DNA from: Algoriphagus aestuariicola
GTDB lineage: Bacteria > Bacteroidota > Bacteroidia > Cytophagales > Cyclobacteriaceae
DNA length: 64,000 nt
Direction: 5' to 3'
Assembly: GCF_017254835.1 (NCBI RefSeq)
Contig: NZ_JAFKCW010000005.1
Span: forward strand, 1 to 64,000
Every line of letters begins with the position of its first letter. Positions within the stretch are counted from its first letter, which is position 1. The notes beneath the pieces were generated by a model. That model searched no databases, was not told the origin of the DNA, and saw nothing but the letters and a program-made list of their open reading frames with translations. The translations under genes were made by a program, and so were the position numbers. This document shows positions 15,457 to 24,276 of the stretch, in pieces.

Positions 15457-18400
15457 ATGAATAAAATCCTTAACCCAAAACCGGTGCAAAAGCTGGCGGC
15501 AATGCTTGCTGCCTCTTATGCTTCCAAATTATGGGTGGCAATTTTCTTTTTTGTCGCCGTGCAATCGATTGCCTTGGCCCAAACTAAGGTAGTGACAGGT
15601 AGAGTAACCACGCCTGACGACCCGGAGGGCCTACCAGGCGTGTCGGTAGTTTTGAAGGGAACTACGACAGGCACTACTACTGACCTGGATGGTCGCTACG
15701 AAATCCAAGTGCCAAATACCGGTGCGACACTTGTTTTTTCCTTTATTGGATTTGTTACCGAAGAGGAAGCTGTGGAAAACCGAAGCCAGATTGACGTACA
15801 GTTGAGTGCCCAACTGCAGGATCTCGGGGAGGTCGTCGTCGTGGGCTACGGAGTCGTCAAGAAGTCAGACTTGACCGGATCAGTTGTTTCTGTGAGAAAT
15901 GAAGATCTGACCGCCATCCCCGTGACAAACGCACTGGAGGTCATGCAGGGCAAGGTTCCGGGTCTGGACTTGACCAAATCGAGCGGGCAGGCTGGAGCTG
16001 GTCTTAACCTGCGGATTCGCGGCAACCGCTCCCTCAATGCAAGTAATCAGCCATTGGTGCTGGTGGATGGGATCATCTACGGTACTTCCATGGACGTCAA
16101 CCCAAATGACATTGCGTCCATCGAAGTGTTGAAAGACGCCGCTTCGACCGCGATATATGGTACGCTCGGCGCCAATGGCGTAATCCTCATTACGACCAAG
16201 CGTGGGTCCAAGGGCAAAGCCAAAGTCTCACTCAACAGCTATTACAGCGTTCAAAGTCTGGAGAGCTACGACCACATCATGACCGCATCTGAGTGGGTGG
16301 ACCTACGTAGGGAGTCGAGAAGGACAGTCGGTGAGTGGTCAGGGCCAGAGGATGATGCCAATATCTTTGTGCCCCAGCAATTGGAAAACTTCCAGAATGG
16401 AATCTATTCCGACTGGGCTAGCGAACTGCTCAGCAACGGATCCCAGCAAAACCATCAGGTGAGCGTGGCCGGAGCCGACGACAAAGTCAGCTACTACTTT
16501 TCAATGGAATACTTTGACGAGAAGAGCTTGTTCAAAAACGATGAATTCGAGCGCTACAGTGGCCGGATGGCGGTAGACTACAAGGTTTCCCCCAAACTCC
16601 AGCTTTCCACGAGCCTCATGTACACCCTGCGGGACCAGGATAGGAGAAGGGATCCGCTCAACTGGGCCAACAAAATCAGCCCATTAGGACCCGCCTACGA
16701 CGAAGAAGGAAATGTCATCCCGTTGCCTTTGGGCGATGCGACGACGGTCAACCCACTCAATGACGAGCAGCCCGGAAACTATGTGGACAATGAGGTCAAC
16801 CGTAGGTTTTTCGGAAACATCAGCCTCGACTGGAAGCCGACAACAACAGTCGCTTTCACGTCCAGGTTGGGACTTGACAACACCAATTCCAGACGTGGTG
16901 TCTTCATGGGCGTGAACACAATTGACGTGGGGCCTGACGGCATGACCGTCGCAAGGGCCACAAATAACCTGTTTTCGCGCCTGACTTGGGAGAATTTTGC
17001 GACCTACAGCAAGGGCTTTGGCGACCATGACCTGCAAGTGCTATTGGGGCAAAGTATCTGGAGAACCAATTCGGAAAGCTACTTCGCCGAAGGACTCGAC
17101 CTCTTGTCACCTACCATGTTGTTTTACAATCTTGGGGCCGCACAGCAGGGCATCAGGATCAACAGTTCGCTGAGCGAGAGTGCCTTGGCGTCGTTTTTTG
17201 CCAGAGTCAACTACAAATACAAAAACAAATATCTGTTTAACGGAGTCCTGAGAACTGATGGCTCATCCGTCCTCGCACCAGGAAACAAATGGGGCTTTTT
17301 CCCTTCTGCTGCCGTCTCGTGGATCATGAAGGAGGAGGGCTTTTTGGCCAACAGCTCCACGGTCAGCGAGATGAAAATGCGACTCAGCTACGGCGTCTCC
17401 GGCAACTCCGGGGTGGATCCTTACCAGACCTTGGGTGGGCTGAGCAAAAGCACCTATGCCTGGGATCAGGGTTCTTCTGAAGTCGCTGCCTTCGGATACT
17501 ACCCTTCTCTGATCGCTGCCTCCAATCTGGGCTGGGAAGAGACCGCTTCACTCAACATTGGGCTTGACTTCGGGTTTTTCAACAACCGTCTCACCGGTAC
17601 CCTCGACCTCTATGAACAAAACACCAGCGGCTTGCTCATGGAGCGTGCCGTACCTGCCACCTCCGGTTTCACCAGCTCCTGGGACAATATTGGCAAAACC
17701 CGTAACCGGGGAGTGGAAGTAATGCTGAGCTCCGTCAACGTAGATTCTCGGAGCGGATTCAGCTGGAATACCGATGTGACTTTTGCACGCAACAAAGAAG
17801 AAATCATCGAGTTGGTCGAAGGCGATCGGGACCTTGCCAACGGATGGTTTGTCGGCTATCCGATTTCCTCCTACTTCGACTACGAGAAAATCGGGATTTG
17901 GCAGCTAGGCGAAGAAAGCCAGGCTGAACAAAACCAACAGGTAGTGGGTGAGATCAAAGTTCGCGACCAAGACGGGGACGGAATCATCACTCCGGACGAC
18001 AGAAAGATTTTGGGAAGCAACGTGCCCAGATTCAACCTCGGTATCAACAACCGATTCGAGTTTAAAGGCATTGATCTTACGGTCTTCGTATTTGCCAGGG
18101 ACGGCAATATGATCGTCAGTGAAGCCTATGGCTCCTACAAGATAGACGGAAGGGAAAATGGACCCCGCGTGGACTACTGGACTCCGGAAAACCCGACCAA
18201 CGCCTATCCAAGACCCAATGCCGGCACCAGCCCTGGCAATGCGCGCTATTTCTCGACATTGCGATATGCGGATGGCTCCTTTATCAAGATTCGGGACATT
18301 ACCTTGGGATATAACCTGCCACTATCCGTGCTAGAAAAGCTCTCGATCTCCAGGTTGAGGGTGTATGCTACCGCAAAAAACTTCTTTGTCTGGAGCAATA

Positions 18401-18486
18401 TGGATGGCTATGATCCGGAGAGAGGTGGTAATCTCAGCTTCCCGATGACTCGACAGTTGATGTTAGGAATCAATGTCGATCTGTAA
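15457..18486 (+). CDS. SusC-like TonB-dependent outer-membrane transporter, pectin module 1
   Basis: The 1009-residue protein has an unusually long N-terminus (signal hydrophobic core about residues 26-41, ending ALAQ). It is followed by a carboxypeptidase-regulatory-like domain (VTGRVTTPDDPEGLPGVSV onward), a TonB-box-like LGEVVVVGYG (about 128-137), a plug domain and a 22-strand barrel ending in MLGINVDL. With the SusD partner 28 bases downstream it imports oligosaccharides, here presumably oligogalacturonides, across the outer membrane using TonB energy. The signal-peptide codons contain a perfect 12-base copy of the locus palindrome. The late calcium-like loop DQDGDGIITPDDRK is common in SusC proteins. 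Confidence 0.95.
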   Translation: MNKILNPKPVQKLAAMLAASYASKLWVAIFFFVAVQSIALAQTKVVTGRVTTPDDPEGLPGVSVVLKGTTTGTTTDLDGRYEIQVPNTGATLVFSFIGFVTEEEAVENRSQIDVQLSAQLQDLGEVVVVGYGVVKKSDLTGSVVSVRNEDLTAIPVTNALEVMQGKVPGLDLTKSSGQAGAGLNLRIRGNRSLNASNQPLVLVDGIIYGTSMDVNPNDIASIEVLKDAASTAIYGTLGANGVILITTKRGSKGKAKVSLNSYYSVQSLESYDHIMTASEWVDLRRESRRTVGEWSGPEDDANIFVPQQLENFQNGIYSDWASELLSNGSQQNHQVSVAGADDKVSYYFSMEYFDEKSLFKNDEFERYSGRMAVDYKVSPKLQLSTSLMYTLRDQDRRRDPLNWANKISPLGPAYDEEGNVIPLPLGDATTVNPLNDEQPGNYVDNEVNRRFFGNISLDWKPTTTVAFTSRLGLDNTNSRRGVFMGVNTIDVGPDGMTVARATNNLFSRLTWENFATYSKGFGDHDLQVLLGQSIWRTNSESYFAEGLDLLSPTMLFYNLGAAQQGIRINSSLSESALASFFARVNYKYKNKYLFNGVLRTDGSSVLAPGNKWGFFPSAAVSWIMKEEGFLANSSTVSEMKMRLSYGVSGNSGVDPYQTLGGLSKSTYAWDQGSSEVAAFGYYPSLIAASNLGWEETASLNIGLDFGFFNNRLTGTLDLYEQNTSGLLMERAVPATSGFTSSWDNIGKTRNRGVEVMLSSVNVDSRSGFSWNTDVTFARNKEEIIELVEGDRDLANGWFVGYPISSYFDYEKIGIWQLGEESQAEQNQQVVGEIKVRDQDGDGIITPDDRKILGSNVPRFNLGINNRFEFKGIDLTVFVFARDGNMIVSEAYGSYKIDGRENGPRVDYWTPENPTNAYPRPNAGTSPGNARYFSTLRYADGSFIKIRDITLGYNLPLSVLEKLSISRLRVYATAKNFFVWSNMDGYDPERGGNLSFPMTRQLMLGINVDL
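15560..15574. promoter_or_regulatory. Intragenic operator-like palindrome in susC
   Basis: TGCAATCGATTGCCT lies inside the signal-peptide codons of the first susC gene and is identical over 15 bases to the promoter-linked site at 30472-30486. The central GCAATCGATTGC is a perfect palindrome. A repressor bound here could act as a roadblock or loop with the site at 14073; this is inference. Confidence 0.5.
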
Positions 18487-18514
18487 ACCTCAATAACCCA
18501 AAAAATCGAAAACC

Positions 18515-20197
18515 ATGAAAAAAATAGGAAATATCATTTTGGCTCTGAGTCTTTCCGCAGGCCTAGTCTCCTGCGAAGGATTCTTGGAAGAAGACAACAA
18601 GACTGGGCTGACTGCCGATGGCTACTATGTCACGGCGGAAGGGATTGAAGCTTTGGTCAACTCCTGCTATACGCCGATGAGGTTTTGGTATGGCAAGGAA
18701 CATGGCATCACGCTTTCCGAGATGGGAACGGACATCTTTACGCGAGCCAATGGGATGGAAAATCCGCCTTTGGCACTGTACAACGCGGACCTCAACGGTC
18801 AAAATGGACAGATCAATTTCTATTGGACTAGGCTCTATTCCGCCCTCAATGCCACCAATGCCGCGGTAGGTAGACTACCCGAGTCACCTTTGACCGAGTC
18901 GCAAAAGACGCTGCGACTGGCCGAAGTACGTTTCCTTCGGGCATTTTACCTATGGCATATCGTGGAGACTTGGGGCGGAGTACATCTTTCGCTGGAGGAA
19001 GTGACTGAGGTACAGACCACCGCCACCCGAACTCCAGTTGATGAGTTTTATCGACAGATCTTCGAGGATCTCCAGTTTGCGATGGACAACTTGCCGGAGG
19101 TCAGCGAGCAGTACGGAAGGGTGACCAAGCCCGCGGCAGAGGCCTTTGCCGCACGCATGCACTTGACGCGCGGCAACCATGCAGAAGCTTCTCGCTTGGC
19201 GAAGAAAGTAATCGAATCCTATGGGTTTGAGTTGGAAGAATCCTATGCAGCGCTGTGGGATATCAACAATGTACGCAATTCCGAGGCGATTTGGATTGTA
19301 AACTTCACGGCTGACCTGATCTTGAACAGAGAACTGGAGTCTCCAAGCGGGGACATCCTGATCCGGGACGGAGGCAACAACACTCATCTTTTCTACCTGA
19401 TGACCTATGATCAGCTTCCGGGTATGTCTAGGGATATCGCCAATGGCCGTCCCTTTGCCCGCTTTATGCCGACTACCTTTCTTCTGGATCTCTTTGACGA
19501 GGAAATCGACAGCCGTTACCATGCCACCTTTCAGACGGTATGGTATAGCAATCGCCCGGGTACTTACAACCTTCCTTTGACCTCAGGCACCGAGACGAAA
19601 TCTGTGACTTTTGCAGCAGGCGATACGGCGATTTTTGCCACCAAGTATCCGCTGACCAATGCCCAGAAGGACGCTTTGCCCTACACAGTCATCGACCGAA
19701 ACAGAACCTACGATGAAAATGGGCTTCCAAGAGTGAGGGATCGCTACATCTCGCTGAGGAAATTCCTCGAGCCCAATCGCGCTACAGTCGCTCAGCAGCA
19801 AGGACAGCGCGACGCTTTCGTTATCCGATTGGCGGAGATGTACATGATCGTGGCAGAGGCAGAGCTCAATCTGGGAAATGTAGGCCAAGCGGTAGAATAT
19901 TTCAACGCTGTGCGAAGAAGGGCTGCCTATCCCGGGCATGAGGCCGACATGGAGGTAGCTGCGGATGCGCTTACCATCGACTTGATCTTGGATGAAAAAG
20001 CCCGTGAGTTTGCCGGGGAACAGATCCGTTGGTTTGATCTTAAGCGTACTGGAAAGCTCGTGGATCGCGTGAAAGCGCACAATCCCGATGCCGCTCCCAA
20101 TATTCAGGCTTTTCATAACTTGAGGCCTATTCCACAGCAGCAATTGGACGCAATCACCAACAAGTCTGAGTTTACGCAAAACGAAGGATATTTCTAA
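18515..20197 (+). CDS. SusD/RagB-like surface glycan-binding lipoprotein, module 1
   Basis: The 560-residue protein has a lipoprotein signal with the acylated Cys at residue 20 (GLVSC) and the helical TPR-containing SusD fold. Family marks include the RFLRAFYLWHIVETWGG stretch (near residue 140) and the C-terminal DEKAREFAGEQIRWFDLKRTGKL helix followed by RPIPQQQLD, both standard for RagB/SusD. It caps the SusC barrel and binds the glycan at the cell surface. It is encoded 28 bases after its SusC and is followed by a hairpin that may set the ratio between SusCD and downstream enzymes. Confidence 0.95.
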   Translation: MKKIGNIILALSLSAGLVSCEGFLEEDNKTGLTADGYYVTAEGIEALVNSCYTPMRFWYGKEHGITLSEMGTDIFTRANGMENPPLALYNADLNGQNGQINFYWTRLYSALNATNAAVGRLPESPLTESQKTLRLAEVRFLRAFYLWHIVETWGGVHLSLEEVTEVQTTATRTPVDEFYRQIFEDLQFAMDNLPEVSEQYGRVTKPAAEAFAARMHLTRGNHAEASRLAKKVIESYGFELEESYAALWDINNVRNSEAIWIVNFTADLILNRELESPSGDILIRDGGNNTHLFYLMTYDQLPGMSRDIANGRPFARFMPTTFLLDLFDEEIDSRYHATFQTVWYSNRPGTYNLPLTSGTETKSVTFAAGDTAIFATKYPLTNAQKDALPYTVIDRNRTYDENGLPRVRDRYISLRKFLEPNRATVAQQQGQRDAFVIRLAEMYMIVAEAELNLGNVGQAVEYFNAVRRRAAYPGHEADMEVAADALTIDLILDEKAREFAGEQIRWFDLKRTGKLVDRVKAHNPDAAPNIQAFHNLRPIPQQQLDAITNKSEFTQNEGYF

Positions 20198-20218
20198 TCA
20201 TTCAACTGTGAAACAAAG

Positions 20219-20246
20219 CCGAGGCTTGCCAGCAAGTAGGCCTCGG
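20219..20246 (+). terminator. Hairpin between susD and GH105 gene (partial terminator or attenuator)
   Basis: CCGAGGC (20219-20225) pairs with GCCTCGG (20240-20246) around a 14-base loop. The T-tract is weak (TATTCTC), so it may only reduce read-through or protect the susCD mRNA end. Confidence 0.5.
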
Positions 20247-20274
20247 TATTCTCATTAAAAAAAAAACGATTCCC

Positions 20275-21498
20275 ATGAATAAGCCCTCCTCGATAGCCCG
20301 ACTTTTCCTGATCCCCTTGGTCTTGGGCATTTGTTCCTGTAACTCCAAGTCTCCGGCGGAAGAACAAGCGGAGGTTCCGACCCGGCAAGAGAAAAAATAT
20401 TCCATTCGGATGGCCGATTCGGAAATCGCCCGAAACCCCGAAGGCTGGACCATAGATTTTAACCAAAAGCCCAAGTGGGAATACACCCACGGCCTCATCA
20501 TGAGTTCCATGCAGGCGGTCAGCAAGCAGTACGGCGAGGCGCGCTTTTTCGACTACACTAAGAAGTTTGCGGACTTCATGGTCGACTCGGCGGGAAATAT
20601 CCTCACCTACAAAAAGACCGACTACAACATCGACCGGGTTAATGGAGGGAAGTTTTTGATTAACCTTTATACCGAGACCAAGGAGGAAAAATACAAGCTG
20701 GCGGTCGAGGAACTCCGCGACCAGATGCGTGAGCATCCCCGCAACTCGGAGGGTGGTTTTTGGCACAAGAAAGTCTATCCCCACCAGATGTGGCTCGATG
20801 GCCTCTACATGGGTTCGCCATTCCTGGCGCAGTATGCGGCGACTTTCGACGAGCCAGCGCTCTTTGACGACGTGGCAAACCAGATCTTAACCATGGACAA
20901 ATATGGCTACAGTGAGGAAACCGGACTTTATCACCATGCCTACGATGAAAGTAAGTCCCAGAAGTGGGCCGATCCAGCTACGGGACTTTCGACCAACTAT
21001 TGGGGTAGAAGCATTGGCTGGTACGCGATGGCGATAGTCGACGTGTTGGACTTCCTGCCGGAAAACCATCCGAAGCGTTCGGAAATCATTGCCGTAGCGC
21101 AAAAGCTGGCCAAAGGAATCGCCCGCTACCAAAGCTCCGAAGGTGTATGGTATCAGGTAGTGGACCAAGGCACGCGCGAAGGGAATTACCTGGAAGCTTC
21201 GGCTTCGTCCATGTTTACCTACTTCTTGCTCAAGGGACACGCTAAGGGCTATCTCGATGCGGAAGATCTCAAAAACGGGCAAAAGGCTTATGAAGGATTA
21301 CTCAAGGAATTTGTCGTGGAGAATCCGGATGGCAGCCTCACGCTGACCAAGATCTGCGGCGTCGCTGGTCTGGGCGGCAATCCCTATCGCGACGGCAGCT
21401 ATGAGTATTATGTGGGCGAGGTGATCCGGGAAAATGACCCCAAGGGCGTAGGGCCCTTCATCCTGGCTTCCTTGCAATATGAGGAGTTAAATAAGTAA
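20275..21498 (+). CDS. GH105 unsaturated galacturonyl hydrolase, lipoprotein
   Basis: The 407-residue protein has a lipoprotein signal (Cys near residues 20-22) and the six-hairpin GH88/GH105 fold. The motif HQMWLDGLYMGSPF (near residues 171-184) carries the catalytic Asp, and TNYWGRSIGWYAMAIVDVLDFLP (near 240) lines the cleft. GH105 enzymes hydrate the terminal unsaturated uronic acid left by pectate or rhamnogalacturonan lyases and release 5-keto-4-deoxyuronate, the KduI substrate. The lipid anchor places it in the periplasm or at the surface. The following CE8 gene starts 3 bases after its stop. Confidence 0.93.
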   Translation: MNKPSSIARLFLIPLVLGICSCNSKSPAEEQAEVPTRQEKKYSIRMADSEIARNPEGWTIDFNQKPKWEYTHGLIMSSMQAVSKQYGEARFFDYTKKFADFMVDSAGNILTYKKTDYNIDRVNGGKFLINLYTETKEEKYKLAVEELRDQMREHPRNSEGGFWHKKVYPHQMWLDGLYMGSPFLAQYAATFDEPALFDDVANQILTMDKYGYSEETGLYHHAYDESKSQKWADPATGLSTNYWGRSIGWYAMAIVDVLDFLPENHPKRSEIIAVAQKLAKGIARYQSSEGVWYQVVDQGTREGNYLEASASSMFTYFLLKGHAKGYLDAEDLKNGQKAYEGLLKEFVVENPDGSLTLTKICGVAGLGGNPYRDGSYEYYVGEVIRENDPKGVGPFILASLQYEELNK

Positions 21499-21501
21499 AC
21501 C

Positions 21502-22485
21502 ATGAAGCGAATCCTTTCAGTACTGACTTTGTGCCTGCTGTCCATGCTTGCACAAAGCCAGGATTTTGATTTTGTCGTGGCCAAAGACGGTTCGGGAGAC
21601 TTTGCGACCATCCAAGAGGCTTTTGATGCGGTGCCGGACTTTCGCAAAAACGAAACCCGGATCCAGCTCAAGCCGGGCGTCTACAAGGAAAAGCTGGTTT
21701 TGGCCAATTCCAAGACGAATGTGGTGTTGATCGGTGAAAATCCGAAGACCACCATCGTGACCTTCGACGATTTTGCCCAGAGGAAAAACAAGTTTGGGGA
21801 GGAAATGGGCACTACGGGCTCTTCCAGCTTCTTCGTGTTCGGGGACGGCTTTTTTGCAAAAAACATCACCTTCGAAAACTCCGCAGGCCCTGTCGGCCAA
21901 GCGGTTGCCGTGAGGGTGACTGGAGATAAAGTAGTCTTCGAAAACTGCCGCTTTTTGGGATTCCAAGACACGCTCTATCCACAAGGGGATCGCAGTAGGC
22001 AGTATTACAAAGATTGCTACATCGAGGGGACAGTGGATTTCATCTTCGGTTGGTCCACCGCGGTATTCGATCATTGCGAGATATTTTCCAAAGCGCCCAG
22101 CGGCTATGTGACCGCTGCATCAACCAACGAGGGAACCCCCTTTGGCTTCGTTTTCTTGGACTGCAAACTGACAGGGGATTCTCCGGAGCACTCTGTCTAC
22201 CTCGGCAGACCTTGGCGTGATTTTGCAAAAACAGCCTTTATCAATACAGAAATGGGTTCGCATATCAAGCCAGAGGGCTGGCACAACTGGAGCAAGCCTC
22301 AAGCAGAGCAGACGGCCTTTTATGCGGAATTTGAGTCAAAAGGAGAAGGTGCTTCTCCGCCTACTCGGGTAGCTTGGTCGCATCAGCTTTCTGCAGAGGA
22401 AGCGGAAAAATATACCGTTCAGAATGTTTTGTCAGGGGCAGACCAATGGAATCCTTTGGTGATAATAGAAAAATACAACAAGTAA
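21502..22485 (+). CDS. Pectin methylesterase (CE8)
   Basis: The 327-residue secreted protein (signal peptide to about residue 19, ending AQS) is a right-handed beta-helix CE8 pectinesterase. It has GPVGQAVAV for substrate contact, FQDTLY with the first catalytic Asp (near residue 155), DFIFG with the second (near 177) and the LGRPWRDFAKT Arg motif (near 235). It removes methyl esters from homogalacturonan so that pectate lyases and GH28 can cut. It is tightly packed between the GH105 and GH43 genes. Confidence 0.96.
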   Translation: MKRILSVLTLCLLSMLAQSQDFDFVVAKDGSGDFATIQEAFDAVPDFRKNETRIQLKPGVYKEKLVLANSKTNVVLIGENPKTTIVTFDDFAQRKNKFGEEMGTTGSSSFFVFGDGFFAKNITFENSAGPVGQAVAVRVTGDKVVFENCRFLGFQDTLYPQGDRSRQYYKDCYIEGTVDFIFGWSTAVFDHCEIFSKAPSGYVTAASTNEGTPFGFVFLDCKLTGDSPEHSVYLGRPWRDFAKTAFINTEMGSHIKPEGWHNWSKPQAEQTAFYAEFESKGEGASPPTRVAWSHQLSAEEAEKYTVQNVLSGADQWNPLVIIEKYNK

Positions 22486-22488
22486 AAA

Positions 22489-24129
22489 GTGAAGTTTAGT
22501 ACAATCAAATACACTGCGATGGTGGTTGCAGTGATGGCCGTTTCCCAAAACAGCTTTGCCCAACAAAATCAACAAATATCCAAGGTTTGGGTAGCCGACC
22601 AGGGCGACGGTACTTACATCAATCCCATTCTGCATGCAGACTACTCCGATCCGGACGTGGTGCGCGTAGGGGAGGATTTTTACATGACCGCCTCCAGCTT
22701 CAACGCGACGCCGGGCCTTCCGATTCTGCATTCCAAGGACCTGGTCAACTGGACGCTGGTGAACTATGCGCTGCCCAGGCAGGTGCCGCTGAATCATTTC
22801 TCCAAGCCCCAGCATGGAAATGGTGTGTGGGCGCCGTCCATACGCTACCACGAAGGTGAATTTTACATCTATTGGGGAGATCCGGATTTTGGGATTTACA
22901 TGGTGAAAACCAAAGATCCGCTTGACGCGTGGGAGGAGCCGGTCCTCGTGGAGGCCGGAACGGGCCTGATCGATCCCTGTCCGCTTTGGGATGAGGACGG
23001 CAAGGCTTATCTCTCTCATGCGTTTGCAGGCAGTAGAGCAGGGATCAAGAGCGTTCTCGTGGTCAAGCCCATGAACTGGGAAGGAACCAAAACAATGGGC
23101 TCCGGAATAATGGTGTTCGATGGTCACGATGCCCATCCGACAGTGGAGGGCACGAAGTTTTATAAGCGGAACGGATATTACTACATCTTCGCACCCGCGG
23201 GCGGAGTGGCGACCGGCTGGCAACTGATTCTGAGGTCCAAAAATCCCTATGGGCGCTACGAGGAGCATATTTCCCTAGCTCAAGGCGAGACGCCGATCAA
23301 TGGCCCACATCAAGGGGCTTGGATAGATACCGATCAGGGTGAAGATTGGTTTGTGCATTTCCAGGATGTGGAGGCTTATGGGCGTATCACGCACCTACAG
23401 CCTATGGTATGGAAAACCGACTGGCCGACCATGGGTGAAGATCCCGACGGAGACGCCACGGGCCAGCCGGTATTAAAATACAAGAAACCGAAAGTGGGTG
23501 TCAAAGCGCAAATAGCCACGCCAGCTGACTCGGATGAGTTTGAGGGCGATGATATAGGCCTGCAGTGGCAGTGGCAGGCAAATCCTGAGGCGACTTGGGC
23601 CTTTGCCAACCCTGCCGATGGAAAGCTGAGACTTTTCACCGCAAAGCTACCCGAAGGAGCCAAAAACCTCTGGGATGCACCCAATCTGCTATTGCAGAAG
23701 TTTCCCGCAGAGGTATTCACAACAACAACTTCCTTGAAATTTACCCCAAACCCCAAACTGATAGGCGAGCAGGTCGGACTGATTGTGATGGGGATGAGCT
23801 ATGCTTATCTGGCTTTGGAGAGCGGGGAAGAGGGAATCTATCTGAACTACGTCTCCTGTCTAGACGCCGAACACGGCAAGACAGAATCCAAAAAGCTAAT
23901 CGCGAAATTGGAAGGGAATGAGATACAGTTTCGGGTGAAAGTGGGAAAAGGTGGAATTTGCAGCTTTTCCTATTCCGAGGACGGAAAGAAATTTACCACG
24001 ATAGGCGAAACCTTCACGGCGGTTCCCGGAAAGTGGATAGGCGCCAAGGTCGGCCTTTTCGCCACGCGTACCACCCAGACCAACGATAGTGGCTTTGCCG
24101 ATGTGGATTGGTTTAGGGTAGGGAAGTAG
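22489..24129 (+). CDS. GH43 glycosidase with C-terminal beta-sandwich
   Basis: The 546-residue exported enzyme starts with GTG, 3 bases after the upstream stop; no later ATG keeps the signal peptide. The five-bladed GH43 domain shows NPILHADYSDPDVVRVGEDFYM, split here as NPILHADYSD with the general-base Asp, then DPCPLWDEDGKAYL, and FYKRNGYYYIFAP behind the catalytic Glu in VEGTKF. From about residue 345 a concanavalin-like GH43 C2 domain follows. The pattern suggests GH43 subfamily 12 (beta-xylosidase or alpha-arabinofuranosidase). In this locus it would trim xylose or arabinose side chains of pectin; the sugar specificity is not decided by sequence. Confidence 0.9.
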   Translation: MKFSTIKYTAMVVAVMAVSQNSFAQQNQQISKVWVADQGDGTYINPILHADYSDPDVVRVGEDFYMTASSFNATPGLPILHSKDLVNWTLVNYALPRQVPLNHFSKPQHGNGVWAPSIRYHEGEFYIYWGDPDFGIYMVKTKDPLDAWEEPVLVEAGTGLIDPCPLWDEDGKAYLSHAFAGSRAGIKSVLVVKPMNWEGTKTMGSGIMVFDGHDAHPTVEGTKFYKRNGYYYIFAPAGGVATGWQLILRSKNPYGRYEEHISLAQGETPINGPHQGAWIDTDQGEDWFVHFQDVEAYGRITHLQPMVWKTDWPTMGEDPDGDATGQPVLKYKKPKVGVKAQIATPADSDEFEGDDIGLQWQWQANPEATWAFANPADGKLRLFTAKLPEGAKNLWDAPNLLLQKFPAEVFTTTTSLKFTPNPKLIGEQVGLIVMGMSYAYLALESGEEGIYLNYVSCLDAEHGKTESKKLIAKLEGNEIQFRVKVGKGGICSFSYSEDGKKFTTIGETFTAVPGKWIGAKVGLFATRTTQTNDSGFADVDWFRVGK

Positions 24130-24276
24130 GAGGTTAGGAAGTCGGATTTCGCGAATTCGAAGGGTGGTTTCGGGAATTTGATCAGTAGGGCATCGACTCC
24201 GCTCAGCCTGACAATAACTCGACTTCGCTTCACCTTAAAAATAAATTGAAACAACACAACTAAGCATACCCAAAAT
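24130..24276. repeat. Intergenic stretch with dispersed-repeat-like segment
   Basis: The 147-base gap before the GH28 gene contains CATCGACTCCGCTCAGCC (24191-24208) followed by TGACA. A degenerate copy (CTCAACTGCGCTCAGGCTGACAT) lies at 52136-52158. This looks like a phylum-type intergenic repeat rather than a gene; no promoter is evident. Confidence 0.4.

Noticed and set aside
20660-22220. Several 60-130-codon frames opposite or inside the GH105 and CE8 genes
   Set aside because: All lie in shifted frames of well-supported enzymes and carry no independent motifs.
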